From JAFGDI01 sp963667715 (lineage in GTDB: Bacteria; Planctomycetota; Phycisphaerae; Sedimentisphaerales; SM23-30), in the NCBI GenBank assembly GCA_963667715.1, contig OY763926.1, forward strand, positions 434,001 to 498,000: a DNA stretch of 64,000 nt, written 5' to 3'. Below are positions 1 to 8,705 of this stretch, piece by piece. Position 1 is the first letter of the stretch. Every line of letters starts with the position of its first letter. Made by a program: the position numbers and the translations under genes. The notes beneath the pieces are model-generated. The model saw only the letters and a program-made list of their open reading frames with translations. It was not told where the DNA came from and did not search any database.

Positions 1-2
1 CT

Positions 3-281
3 GTTAGCTTATACTTGCTATCGGTTACTTCTGGTTTTCTTTGTCCGTTTTTCCTGATCCCCGTTTTTTCTAAGTTCATATATTATGCGAAATTGGGCGA
101 TAAGCTGGCGAGTTGGCTTATCTGGCGTGAGGTGAGTATAAAAGCTGGTGGTTGTTTAGTGGTAGCCTTGGCGGCTATCTTGCCGACTTTTTTTGCTGGC
201 CCGTTTTTCTTATCTGCTGGTGCTGCTGTGATTTTAGGTGGAATAATGGCTAAAATGTATAGTAGTGACAAGCTAAAGTAA
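3..281 (+). CDS. C-terminal part of an integral membrane protein (5' end outside window, probable frameshift)
   Basis: The reading frame is open from the first bases of the window, so this is the end of a gene starting upstream. The visible ~92 residues hold two or three hydrophobic segments with a basic stretch between them. The frame stops at 279-281. In the -1 frame, coding-like sequence continues from about 275 to a TGA at 335-337, which overlaps the cmoB start codon as ATGA, a common form of translational coupling. That continuation contains GIIFDTMSA, which faintly resembles the conserved GG-TGDTLGA box of CobS (adenosylcobinamide-GDP ribazoletransferase). The CobS link is a weak guess; the membrane-protein call and the open 5' end are seen directly. 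Confidence 0.5.
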   Translation, partial: VSLYLLSVTSGFLCPFFLIPVFSKFIYYAKLGDKLASWLIWREVSIKAGGCLVVALAAILPTFFAGPFFLSAGAAVILGGIMAKMYSSDKLK

Positions 282-333
282 GTGATGGAATTATTTTTGA
301 CACTATGTCTGCTAATGGCTACAATAACTTCCT

Positions 334-1308
334 ATGAAACTTGACTTTAGCGATCTTTATACTACGTTAACATCTTTGGGTAAAGGCCAGCTTGCACTTC
401 AGCTTGATAGCTGTGTAGCTGACATTATCAATAGTACCAATCACGGAGACTATCAGAAGTGGCAGTCTGCTATTGATTCTATGCCTGATCTTTCCCCTTC
501 ATTTGTGAAGCTTGACGCATCATCAATTGTAGTTGGTACCCCAGCAAATATTCGCCCTGATGCTCGTGAGGTTTTGCAGGAACAGCTTATGGTGCTTCAT
601 CCCTGGCGTAAGGGCCCATTTGAACTGTTTGGAATAAAGATCGATACTGAATGGCGAAGCGATTGGAAGTGGGACAGGTTAAAGCCGTATATGTCATCAT
701 TAGCAGGTAAAACTGTTCTTGACGTTGGATGCGGCAGCGGTTATCACTGCTTACGTATGCTCGGTGACGGAGCATCTGCTGTTGTAGGTATTGAGCCATC
801 ATTGCTATATGTTATGCAGTTTCAAGCACTTAATAAGTATATTAAAACAAAAAAAGCTTCTGTTTTACCTGTTGGTATTGAACATATTACTGGCAGCGGG
901 GCAAATTTTGACACAGTCTTTTCTATGGGCGTTCTATACCACAGGCGTGATCCTGTAGATCATATTCATTCATTATGGGAATTGCTTCGCCCAGGTGGTG
1001 AGCTGGTGCTTGAAACTATTATTGTTGAAGGTGAGCAGGACGAATTACTTATTCCAGACGGAAGGTATGCCCGGATGAGAAATGTTTGGAATCTGCCAAG
1101 TATTTCGCTTGTGGAAAACTGGATGGTTCAGGCTGGAATGAAAGATGTTCGCTGCGTTGATGTCTCTCGAACAACTTTTCAGGAGCAGCGTTCAACTAGC
1201 TGGATGACTTTCGAGTCTTTAGATAAATGTCTCGACCCCAATAATATCAACACTACAGTAGAAGGTCATCCTGCCCCGGTTCGTGCTATTTTTATAGCAA
1301 AAAAGTAA
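334..1308 (+). CDS. cmoB: tRNA U34 carboxymethyltransferase CmoB
   Basis: This protein transfers the carboxymethyl group of carboxy-SAM to 5-hydroxyuridine at position 34 of tRNA, giving cmo5U and wider wobble decoding. At 324 residues it matches the usual CmoB length. The N-terminal half is the CmoB-specific helical part. A Rossmann methyltransferase core follows, with LDVGCGSGYHCLRMLG near residues 128-145 and VVGIEPS just after it. MGVLYHRRDPVDHI and the C-terminal STSWMTFESLDKCLDP stretch are also typical of CmoB. The start overlaps the end of the preceding frame as ATGA and has no clear Shine-Dalgarno site, which fits coupling. The carboxy-SAM synthase cmoA is not in this window. Confidence 0.93.
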   Translation: MKLDFSDLYTTLTSLGKGQLALQLDSCVADIINSTNHGDYQKWQSAIDSMPDLSPSFVKLDASSIVVGTPANIRPDAREVLQEQLMVLHPWRKGPFELFGIKIDTEWRSDWKWDRLKPYMSSLAGKTVLDVGCGSGYHCLRMLGDGASAVVGIEPSLLYVMQFQALNKYIKTKKASVLPVGIEHITGSGANFDTVFSMGVLYHRRDPVDHIHSLWELLRPGGELVLETIIVEGEQDELLIPDGRYARMRNVWNLPSISLVENWMVQAGMKDVRCVDVSRTTFQEQRSTSWMTFESLDKCLDPNNINTTVEGHPAPVRAIFIAKK

Positions 1309-1358
1309 GAAAACAGCTCATTGTCAGCTTTTTGTTGCTCTTTTTATTATGTAATTGA

Positions 1359-1364
1359 TATAAT
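1359..1364 (+). promoter_or_regulatory. -10 box TATAAT of a likely leaderless gene
   Basis: TATAAT at 1359-1364 lies 18 bp after a TTGCTC (-35-like) box at 1335-1340. The expected start of transcription, about 7 bases further on, coincides with the ATG at 1370. That predicts a leaderless mRNA for the Clp-N-like gene, unless translation begins at the second ATG (1385). Confidence 0.5.
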
Positions 1365-1369
1365 ATTGT

Positions 1370-1924
1370 ATGAGAGCTAATACTATGAAGTTGTCTATTG
1401 CATCAGCGTTGGTCAGGCGGTATGCTGTTGAGCTTACCCGCTCGTATCATGGAAATGTAGCAAATCCGCGACATTTCTTGGCCGCAATTCTCTGGATTCC
1501 CGTTTTTTTAAGGCAGAATGATATTTCGCGTATGGTCAGGTGCTCTCTGGAGCTTTCTGTTGATATTCATAGAGAATTGATACAGATACCAGAAATGCTT
1601 ACAGAGAATGGCGTAGATCTTGATGAAGTTAACTCATTTCTATCGAAAGATCTGGCACAAGATTACTGTTTTATCGAAGGGCGTGACAATGTTGCGATGA
1701 GTTTATCTGCCAAAAAGATGTTTGAAGTTGCTTCTCATCAGGCCGAATCTTTTGGATATGACCGTATTTATGCACCGCATATTTTTTACGGTGCAGTTCG
1801 TACAGCCGGTCCAAGGTGGCTTCCTATTATTCAGTCAATACTTATAACAAATTCTGCGGTTATGGATAGAGTTTATGATTGTATGGCCAGTGGCGGCAAT
1901 ACGGGTGTTGGATGCTTAATGTAG
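1370..1924 (+). CDS. Stand-alone Clp N-terminal (double ClpR repeat) domain protein
   Basis: The 184-residue protein resembles the adaptor- and substrate-binding N-domain of ClpA/ClpC/ClpB chaperones but has no AAA+ module. Two repeats are visible. The first has NPRHFLAAIL near residues 31-42. The second has SAKKMFEVASHQAES followed by IYAPHIFYGAV near residues 113-145, matching the usual pattern of an A-rich helix, then a His and a small hydrophobic helix. Known stand-alone relatives include ClpS-independent adaptors and decoys; the role here is inferred only. It sits alone between cmoB and a convergent hydrolase gene. A second in-frame ATG at 1385 is possible. Confidence is good for the fold and low for the function. 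Confidence 0.65.
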   Translation: MRANTMKLSIASALVRRYAVELTRSYHGNVANPRHFLAAILWIPVFLRQNDISRMVRCSLELSVDIHRELIQIPEMLTENGVDLDEVNSFLSKDLAQDYCFIEGRDNVAMSLSAKKMFEVASHQAESFGYDRIYAPHIFYGAVRTAGPRWLPIIQSILITNSAVMDRVYDCMASGGNTGVGCLM

Positions 1925-1946
1925 GTTAGGAAATTATGGTGGGAAT

Positions 1947-2741
1947 TTACTCTACGGTGATTTCCATGCCGTCATAGGTTAGCCAAAAGCCGTCGGGGAG
2001 AGTCTTTTGGTCGCGGGCATGCATGATATTATGTCCAATATGGGTGAAATAGACATTTTTTGCCCCACTTTTTATGCCTATTTCTATTGCCTGTTCAATA
2101 TTCAAATGTGCGGCATGTGGTCTTTGTCTGAGTACTCCAAGTATAAGAGTATCAACACCTCTGATCTGGTCGATATGTGAATCACTCATCTGGCAAGTAT
2201 CGGTACAATAGGCGAAAGATCCGATACGATAGCCAATAGTATTCATTTTAGCTATGGACTCGAAGGTAACATGAGGTAACTCTATTGGAGTGATCTCTAT
2301 CCCGGCAGCGGTAAAAGGCTTTTGAGAGTCAAACTGCCGGAAAACAACCTGGGGCAGGCTACGATTACCAGCAGTGTTTTTTATGTCGGCATAGCCGAAA
2401 ATGCTGTAAAGCTTGTCAAAATGGAGGTTGCTGGCCCACACTTCCAACATCTTACTATGGGCCTTAGTAAATCCTCTAAGATCATCCATGCCGAAAATAT
2501 GGTCGGCGTGAGTATGGGTGATCAGGCAGGTATCTATATCAGTTATATTATTATTAAGGCATTGCAGACGAAGTTCAGGTGTGGTATCGATAAGAATTTT
2601 CTTATTATCGACTTCGATAATGATACTACAGCGGGTTCTTTTATCTTTGGGGTCAGAACTTGTGCACGTTTCACACTGACATGCGATCATAGGTATTCCC
2701 ATACTTGTGCCGCTGCCTAAAATTGTAACTTTCATTGCCAT
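1947..2741 (-). CDS. PhnP-like metallo-beta-lactamase-fold phosphodiesterase
   Basis: This 264-residue protein belongs to the metallo-beta-lactamase superfamily, closest in look to PhnP, which opens phosphoribosyl cyclic phosphate. The metal site is seen as THTHADHIFGMDDLRGF near residues 76-92, with a later His in ELPHVTF, an Asp in YCTDT and a C-terminal FTHIGH. A cysteine cluster, CQCETC, at residues 21-26 matches the extra zinc site of PhnP proteins. N-terminal LGSGTSMGIP is the usual first beta-turn motif. No other phn genes are nearby, so the substrate could be a different cyclic nucleotide or phosphate ester. It faces away from ruvB across a shared ~200-base promoter region. Confidence 0.8.
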   Translation of the reverse strand: MAMKVTILGSGTSMGIPMIACQCETCTSSDPKDKRTRCSIIIEVDNKKILIDTTPELRLQCLNNNITDIDTCLITHTHADHIFGMDDLRGFTKAHSKMLEVWASNLHFDKLYSIFGYADIKNTAGNRSLPQVVFRQFDSQKPFTAAGIEITPIELPHVTFESIAKMNTIGYRIGSFAYCTDTCQMSDSHIDQIRGVDTLILGVLRQRPHAAHLNIEQAIEIGIKSGAKNVYFTHIGHNIMHARDQKTLPDGFWLTYDGMEITVE

Positions 2742-2911
2742 AGTTGATAATATATCTAATTTCTTCTGCTTTCCTAGGAGAAAATGTTCAGATTGCTAGC
2801 ATTTGTTGTGTTTTTTGGGGTAGTATTAAACATAAGCTGACAATCAGGCGATTCAGAGGTTCTTGTTTTGTAAATAGTTATACACCAAAGTTTTAAGTGT
2901 TGTTTTTTGGC

Positions 2912-2940
2912 TTGTCTTTAGTGCAGAGCGGTGGTATGAT
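2912..2940 (+). promoter_or_regulatory. ruvB promoter (TTGTCT-17-TATGAT), apparently leaderless
   Basis: A good sigma-70-type promoter is visible: TTGTCT at 2912-2917, a 17-bp spacer and TATGAT at 2935-2940. The expected transcription start is at or next to 2947, which is the A of the ruvB ATG. There is no Shine-Dalgarno site, so a leaderless ruvB transcript is predicted. Confidence 0.6.
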
Positions 2941-2946
2941 TGTGTT

Positions 2947-3993
2947 ATGGCACTAGAAAGAATAATTGATCCCGAAAATAAAGATACAGGCGAAGAGAGA
3001 TTTGACCTGGCACTGCGTCCTAAGACTATTAGTGAGTGTATAGGTCAGGAAAAACTGCTCGAAAAGATAATGATCGCTCTGACTGCTGCTCGTCAGCGTA
3101 AAGAGCCTATGGAGCATACACTTTTATACGGCCCTCCGGGGTTGGGTAAGACAACCGTGGCTCATGTGATCGCAAATGAAATGGGAACCACTCTTCGCAC
3201 AACCAGCGGTCCGGCATTGACCAGACCTGGTGATCTGATGGGAATACTGACTAATCTTCAGAAAGGTGATGTCCTTTTCATTGACGAAATACACAGGCTC
3301 CCCTCTGCAGTAGAGGAATTTATATATCCGGCTATGGAAGATTTCAGGGTCGATTTTACTGTTGATAGTGGTATGCATGCAAAAACTATCAATATTCCAC
3401 TTCAGCCCTTTACTTTGATCGGGGCTACGACTCGGGCAGGTTTGATAACCGCCCCAATGCGTGCACGGTTTGGTATACAGCATCACTTGGAATTCTGGTC
3501 TGTGAAGCATCTCATTGAATGTGTAAGGCGTTCGGCGGGTATGTTGAAAGTGGATTGTGATGACGAAGCATTTGAGGTAATTGCCAAGTGCAGTCGTGGT
3601 ACTCCGCGTATTGCTAACCGCTTGTTTAGAAGAGTGAGAGATTATAGCCAGGTTCATTGCGGCGGCAAGGTTTCAACTGATTCTGCGTCAAAGGCATTAC
3701 GTATAGAAGAAATAGATTACTCCGGCCTTGATAATCTGGATAGGGCATATTTGCGTACTATTATCTCTACTTATAGTGGTGGCCCTGCCGGCATAGAAGC
3801 TATTGCTGCTACGCTTGGCGAAGAACGAGATACGCTTGAGGATATGGTTGAACCATTTTTGCTTCAGCAAGGTTTTGTTGCCCGAACAAGACAGGGGCGT
3901 ATAGCTACTGAAGCGGCATACAGACATCTTGACCTTAAGCCGATATCCAGACCGACGTCGCAAGATACAGATGCAGGGTCACTATTTGACTGA
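2947..3993 (+). CDS. ruvB: Holliday junction branch migration ATPase RuvB
   Basis: RuvB is the hexameric AAA+ motor that drives branch migration of Holliday junctions bound by RuvA. At 348 residues it has standard length. The Walker A motif GPPGLGKTT lies near residues 63-71 and the Walker B FIDEIHRL near 110-117. The sensor-1 region IGATTRAG and the arginine-finger segment MRARFG follow, and the C-terminal winged-helix domain carries GGPAGIEAIAATLGE. No ruvA or ruvC is adjacent. The next gene on the same strand is a DUF58 protein 23 bases downstream. Confidence 0.97.
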   Translation: MALERIIDPENKDTGEERFDLALRPKTISECIGQEKLLEKIMIALTAARQRKEPMEHTLLYGPPGLGKTTVAHVIANEMGTTLRTTSGPALTRPGDLMGILTNLQKGDVLFIDEIHRLPSAVEEFIYPAMEDFRVDFTVDSGMHAKTINIPLQPFTLIGATTRAGLITAPMRARFGIQHHLEFWSVKHLIECVRRSAGMLKVDCDDEAFEVIAKCSRGTPRIANRLFRRVRDYSQVHCGGKVSTDSASKALRIEEIDYSGLDNLDRAYLRTIISTYSGGPAGIEAIAATLGEERDTLEDMVEPFLLQQGFVARTRQGRIATEAAYRHLDLKPISRPTSQDTDAGSLFD

Positions 3994-4016
3994 GTAAATT
4001 TAAGCTGGGGGCTGGA

Positions 4017-5279
4017 TTGAAGGGCAGTAAACGTAAACATGGAATTCGCAGTAAACCTCTAAAGAGCAGGAAGGGTCTTGACCTCTTTAGCTTTAAGCTT
4101 ACCCATGAAGGTTTAGTAATGACTGGCATGGTAAGTGTGGTAGCAGGTTTTGTGGTAATGTCGCCAGCGTTTCATTTACTGGCAATGGTTTTCTCTGTTT
4201 ATTTTCTGACTTATTTTCTCGGATTATGGTTCAGTCCAAAGTTTATGATGACTGGTATTTTACCAGAACGATTAGAAGCTGGCCGAGAAATAACGATTCG
4301 GTATGAACTGACAAACCTTAGAAGTCGAAGTGCTTATGATGTTGCTGTTGGGCTTTTCGATTTGCCGTCACAGTTGAAGCAGGTCAAAGCTGACAATGTT
4401 ATATCCTGTATAGTACCGGGTGAGACTGTTAGTTACGATCTTCATCTTAAGCCGCTCAGGCGTGGGATGTATGAAATATTTGCACCTCGCTATTTTTCGA
4501 CATTTCCGTTTAATATGTTTCGTAATGGGCCACTTAACAAACATGAATTGTCGGTGTTGGTAGTTCCTTCATACTGTCAGATAGCAAACCTTCGATTATC
4601 CCCAGATAGCCGGTATTGTCCGGGTGGTGTAACTAGTGCGGTTAATGTTGGCGAGTCGCCGGAGTATATTGGCAATCGTGAATATCGTTGTGGTGACTCA
4701 CCTCGTAGAATTGACTGTCGGGCCTGGGCTCGGCTTGGTATGCCGGCAGTTAAAGAATATAACGAGGAGTATTTTTGTCACGTTGCTATTGTAGTTGATA
4801 CCCAGATTAATCAAAATACACCCCCCGGGCCGGAAGGCTATCCTCAGTTTGAATCTGCGATGAGTCTGACGGCATCATTAGTAGATGCTATCTCTCGTAG
4901 TGAAGATATTATAGATGTCTTTGCTGCCGGTTCAGAGTTATATGTTTTTCGGGCCGGTAGAAATACTGCACAGTTTGATACCTTACTTGAAGTACTGGCT
5001 TGTCTGGAGTACTCAAGGAAAGATCCTTTTGATGGTTTCTCTTCTGATTTTGTTCAGGAGCTTGGCAGTACATCGTCAGTGGTGTTTATTCTCATGGATT
5101 GGAATAGTAGTCGGGAAAATCTGGTAAAGAGTGCACTTGAACACGGGTGTATGGTGAAAATAATTCTTATTGGAGATGGCAAGTTTACTACAGACTATCG
5201 AGGTGTAGCAGAATTGGCTGGTGCCGTTTTTGAAGTAACACCTGAGATGGTACGGTTAGGTACATTGGACTTTAATTGA
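4017..5279 (+). CDS. DUF58 (von Willebrand A-like) domain protein
   Basis: The 420-residue protein starts with TTG at 4017, preceded by a purine-rich GCTGGGGGCTGGA. Two transmembrane segments near residues 35-80 are followed by an extracytoplasmic beta-rich part. A DUF58 core near residues 200-250 carries YIGNREYRCGDSPRRIDCRAW and the typical EYNEEYF. The last ~150 residues look like a vWA fold (IVVDTQIN as the metal-site strand). DUF58 proteins usually work with MoxR AAA+ ATPases; none is next to it here, only ruvB upstream. Function is unknown; a role in envelope protein assembly is family-based inference. Confidence 0.8.
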   Translation: MKGSKRKHGIRSKPLKSRKGLDLFSFKLTHEGLVMTGMVSVVAGFVVMSPAFHLLAMVFSVYFLTYFLGLWFSPKFMMTGILPERLEAGREITIRYELTNLRSRSAYDVAVGLFDLPSQLKQVKADNVISCIVPGETVSYDLHLKPLRRGMYEIFAPRYFSTFPFNMFRNGPLNKHELSVLVVPSYCQIANLRLSPDSRYCPGGVTSAVNVGESPEYIGNREYRCGDSPRRIDCRAWARLGMPAVKEYNEEYFCHVAIVVDTQINQNTPPGPEGYPQFESAMSLTASLVDAISRSEDIIDVFAAGSELYVFRAGRNTAQFDTLLEVLACLEYSRKDPFDGFSSDFVQELGSTSSVVFILMDWNSSRENLVKSALEHGCMVKIILIGDGKFTTDYRGVAELAGAVFEVTPEMVRLGTLDFN

Positions 5280-5294
5280 GCAATCAAGCAAGTC

Positions 5295-7307
5295 TCAAAT
5301 ATCTACAATGTCTAGGTGGCTATTGTTCCCTTCGGGCATGAGGCCGGAAAACTGAATTGGCAGGGTCAGGGTAAAAGTTGTACCTTCACCATTTATAGTC
5401 TTAAGGTCGATCTTGCCTTTATGCTTATTAACTATAATATCGTGCGTGATCGCTAATCCCTGTCCTGTACCTTTACCAACTTCTTTAGTTGTGAAAAATG
5501 GGTCGAAGATATTGTTGATGTGTTTATCCTGTATCCCTGTACCATTGTCGGCAAGCTCGATAATTGCATTGTTGCCTTCTTTTCTCGTTTTTATTGTAAT
5601 GTTTCCAATATGCTCAGTGTCAGTTGTTTTGTCCGCGATAGCATGAGATGAGTTGACTATCATATTAATGATTACCTGCAATAAGCTGCCGGGCATACAA
5701 GTAATATTCAGTATTTCATCTTCAAAATCAGTGTCAACCTCAGCAACATATTTCCATTCATTTTTTGAGATCGTGACGGCATTAGATACTATCTGATTCA
5801 AGTCTGAAGTTTCAGGCGAACTTCCTTCCGGGTGGGTGAAATCCTTCATAGCCGAGACTATCTTAGCGATATGGCTGGTGCCGTAGAGTGCATCAGCAAA
5901 GGCATTTGGTGCCTCTTTCAGTTCATAACCATTGTCACACATATCTTGTAGATTGTTAGCGATCTTATCTGTGTTGACCGGGTCATTGTGTATGATTTTG
6001 ACCTGTTCATTGATCTTTTCCTGAATGCTTTCAAAGGCTCTTTTAAGAAAGTTCAGATTGTCGCTAATGTATTGAATTGGTGTGTTTAGCTCGTGAGCAA
6101 TACCTGCAGCCAACTGTCCGACAGATTCCATTTTTTGATTATGCTGAAGTTTTGCTTCCATTTCTTTTTGTCTGGTAATATCAAGTCTCGAGTGAACAAT
6201 CCCAAGCACCTTACCATTTTCATCATGTATTGGCGAAGCTGTTGCGGCATATATTTTTCCATTGTCAGTTTTTACCTCGGCGTATGAGCTTTCGCCTGTA
6301 ATCTTTACTTTTTCAACCGGGCAATTCTGGCAAGTGCAGGTATGCCCCCATTGTTCATAGCAGGTAAAGTCGGTTTCAGCACATTGGGAACCGTCTTCGT
6401 TTTTATTCGCCCATATTACTTTTCCATCGCTTGTTAAAAATATGATCTGTTCTGAAACGTGTTGTAGAATAGTGTTTATCTGGTTGGCATTGATGAGAAG
6501 CTGCTCTTTATCTTTGTGTTCTGTTATATCTTGTTCTATGAAAATGATAGTACTACCTGATCCGATTTTCATGTTTTTACCAAGCTTGGCACTATTGATT
6601 ACCCATCTCCAGTCACCTTTTCCATCTTTGATTTTGAATTCCAGTTCATTTTCAGTTATAGTTTCATTTGATAGTTTATGAAAAAATTCTTTAACTTTGC
6701 CAGTGTAGTCAGGATGGATAAGTGAAAAGTACCAGTCTAAAGTGTTCTGTTGTGATGTGTGTTGAAATGTGCTGTTCCATTGACTGCTGAAGTTGATTGT
6801 GTTACTTTCTGGGACCCAGGTAAACGATCCTGTTTTTGTGACCTGTGCTATTAATTCAAGGGCAGTATTTCTTTCGGCTGCTTTGGATTGATGTATTGCC
6901 AGATTGTGCTTGAGCTGGTAGGTTAATAAGGCTTCAGCGATACTGATTTTTAGTTCACTTGGTTTCCAGGGTTTTAGGATATATTTATCCAGCTTGCTCT
7001 TATTGAGGATTGATGATATGTCTTGTAGTTCAGCCAGACCGGTTAGCAGTACCTTGGCTGTACTGGGGAGTTTAGATGTGACTTTTTCAAGTAACTCTCC
7101 GCCGTTCATTTTAGGCATGTGGAAGTCGCTGATTATCATAGCGATCTCAACTCTTTCATTAATTAATTCATCAATGAGTTCGAGCGCTTCTTCACCACTT
7201 TCAGCTGTTTCGATTTCGTATGCGGTGCTTAGCTGATTTCTTAGGTCTCTAGATAATGATTCTAGTATACCAGGTTCATCGTCAACGCATATAATAACTG
7301 GCACCAT
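5295..7307 (-). CDS. Hybrid sensor histidine kinase, REC-PAS-PAS-HisKA-HATPase
   Basis: A 670-residue soluble kinase with no membrane segment. The receiver domain (residues 1-120) has the acidic pair DDE at 9-11 and phospho-acceptor D61 in ISDFHMP. Two PAS domains follow (about 145-265 and 270-390). The second holds a cysteine cluster (C-x6-C, then HTCTCQNCPVEK), which could bind a metal, a cluster or a thiol signal; such cysteines recur in some PAS families. The dimerisation helix has GIAHELNTPIQYI with the phosphorylated His. The ATPase domain has N box MIVNSSHAI, DNGTGI and GKGTGQGLAI. An N-terminal receiver suggests it is itself a phosphorelay target. It is divergent from the response regulator at 7789. 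Confidence 0.88.
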   Translation of the reverse strand: MVPVIICVDDEPGILESLSRDLRNQLSTAYEIETAESGEEALELIDELINERVEIAMIISDFHMPKMNGGELLEKVTSKLPSTAKVLLTGLAELQDISSILNKSKLDKYILKPWKPSELKISIAEALLTYQLKHNLAIHQSKAAERNTALELIAQVTKTGSFTWVPESNTINFSSQWNSTFQHTSQQNTLDWYFSLIHPDYTGKVKEFFHKLSNETITENELEFKIKDGKGDWRWVINSAKLGKNMKIGSGSTIIFIEQDITEHKDKEQLLINANQINTILQHVSEQIIFLTSDGKVIWANKNEDGSQCAETDFTCYEQWGHTCTCQNCPVEKVKITGESSYAEVKTDNGKIYAATASPIHDENGKVLGIVHSRLDITRQKEMEAKLQHNQKMESVGQLAAGIAHELNTPIQYISDNLNFLKRAFESIQEKINEQVKIIHNDPVNTDKIANNLQDMCDNGYELKEAPNAFADALYGTSHIAKIVSAMKDFTHPEGSSPETSDLNQIVSNAVTISKNEWKYVAEVDTDFEDEILNITCMPGSLLQVIINMIVNSSHAIADKTTDTEHIGNITIKTRKEGNNAIIELADNGTGIQDKHINNIFDPFFTTKEVGKGTGQGLAITHDIIVNKHKGKIDLKTINGEGTTFTLTLPIQFSGLMPEGNNSHLDIVDI

Positions 7308-7788
7308 TTATATACCCCATATATAGTAAATTGTACAATACTTTCCTTGGAATAAAGTCAACTAACAGACCGTAGGACATTTCTGTAATGATCTGTTAAT
7401 TCTATTATCGATTTCTTATGTGCTTGTGATTAGCGTTTGTTATTAATATGTCTTAAAAAAGTACTATGGTGACATAAATACAACTGCCATGTTAATGTTA
7501 TAGGGCCCTTTGTGCCCTAGTTCTATAAGTGTTTCATTGTTCTGTTTAACTTGAAAAACTTTTATGCCGATAGCAAAACTAGCATAAGCCATATAACATT
7601 GCTGGTATAGTCCGGTAATAACGGTGAGTATGGAATGTTTAAGATAGTCTATAATTGACATGGCGTCCATGGTAATTATCAGCTGTTTGGATGATATATT
7701 TGAGCGAGATGTTATAGGGCTTAGGTTGTTTGTTTTAACATTTTTATAGATGAACGGCCTGATATTTTCAGAATATAAAGAGGTAATT
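7308..7788. other. 480-base divergent intergenic region between kinase and response regulator
   Basis: No convincing gene is seen. On the minus strand TTGACT at 7361-7356 could be a -35 box for the kinase gene. An AAAGAGGT Shine-Dalgarno site at 7778-7785 belongs to the response regulator. The phrase ATGTTATAGGGC occurs twice (about 7494 and 7711), without a clear meaning. Confidence 0.4.
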
Positions 7789-8703
7789 ATGCATACAATA
7801 TTACTTGTAGACGATGAAAAATGCGTTCTGGAATCACTGTATCGTGGTTTGAAAAAAGAACCATATGATATTATCTGTGCAGAAAGTGCACAGGAAGCGC
7901 TTGATATTCTTGAGGCTCAGGACGTTTCAGTTATACTCTCAGATGTGAAAATGCCTGGAATGAATGGGATAGAGTTCCTTAAAGCGGCATCTGATAAGTC
8001 GCCGTATTCGGTGAAAATGCTGCTGTCTGGTTATTCTGAAGTTGACCTCATTGTCGATGCGATTAATACTGCTAACTTATGGCGATATGTACCAAAGCCC
8101 TGGAACAATGAAGACCTTATTATGGCGATCAGTAATGGGATCGAGTATTTCGAACTGCGGGAAGAACGCCGTGAGCTTATAATTAAACTTGAAAAAAAGA
8201 ATCAGGAGCTTGCTGAGTTAAATAATAATCTAGAAGAAAAGGTTAATCAACGCACAGCATTGATCAACAGCCATGTAAACTTGCTTATGCAGCTTATAAA
8301 TGGAATTGAGCTAAAAGATTTTGCGAATGAAATTGTGTCGGATATTAAAAAGTTAATGAAAGCAAATGATGTGTCAATTTTTTATAAACAGGACAATGGC
8401 GATATTACAATGGATTGCGAAAAACAATGCCCCGGCTTTAATGATTGCAAAAGACTGGTGGAAGCTGTAACTGATACCCGTACTTTTTGCCTCGAAGGTG
8501 ATCTGTGTGCAGTGCCAATTCTAAATGCTGATGAGCTTTTTGCGATAATGGTTATTAAGAATTGTGATAATAATTATGAGGAAAATCGAGACAACCTGGA
8601 ATCTCTGCTTGTGATTTTTAAGATAGCTATTCAGCGAGAAATGATGAAAACGCGTACCTCTAGTATAATGGGTGATATTGAAAAACTGCTGGAAGGGTGC
8701 TGA
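7789..8703 (+). CDS. Response regulator with coiled coil and GAF-like output domain
   Basis: I chose the ATG at 7789 because AAAGAGGT precedes it at good spacing; an earlier in-frame ATG at 7750 would add 13 residues of non-domain sequence. The receiver domain has DDE at residues 8-10, phospho-acceptor D52 in LSDVKMPGMNG, and KPW near residue 103. A coiled coil (about residues 120-165) then joins a ~120-residue region that resembles a degenerate GAF domain, with cysteines in CEKQCPGFNDC. There is no DNA-binding, HD-GYP or GGDEF output. The DUF342 gene begins 3 bases after the stop, so the two are probably co-transcribed. It likely partners the divergent kinase. Confidence 0.8.
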   Translation: MHTILLVDDEKCVLESLYRGLKKEPYDIICAESAQEALDILEAQDVSVILSDVKMPGMNGIEFLKAASDKSPYSVKMLLSGYSEVDLIVDAINTANLWRYVPKPWNNEDLIMAISNGIEYFELREERRELIIKLEKKNQELAELNNNLEEKVNQRTALINSHVNLLMQLINGIELKDFANEIVSDIKKLMKANDVSIFYKQDNGDITMDCEKQCPGFNDCKRLVEAVTDTRTFCLEGDLCAVPILNADELFAIMVIKNCDNNYEENRDNLESLLVIFKIAIQREMMKTRTSSIMGDIEKLLEGC

Positions 8704-8705
8704 TA

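Noticed and set aside
7464..7670. A 68-codon minus-strand frame in the divergent region
   Set aside because: No start signal, and low-complexity composition; it overlaps likely regulatory DNA.
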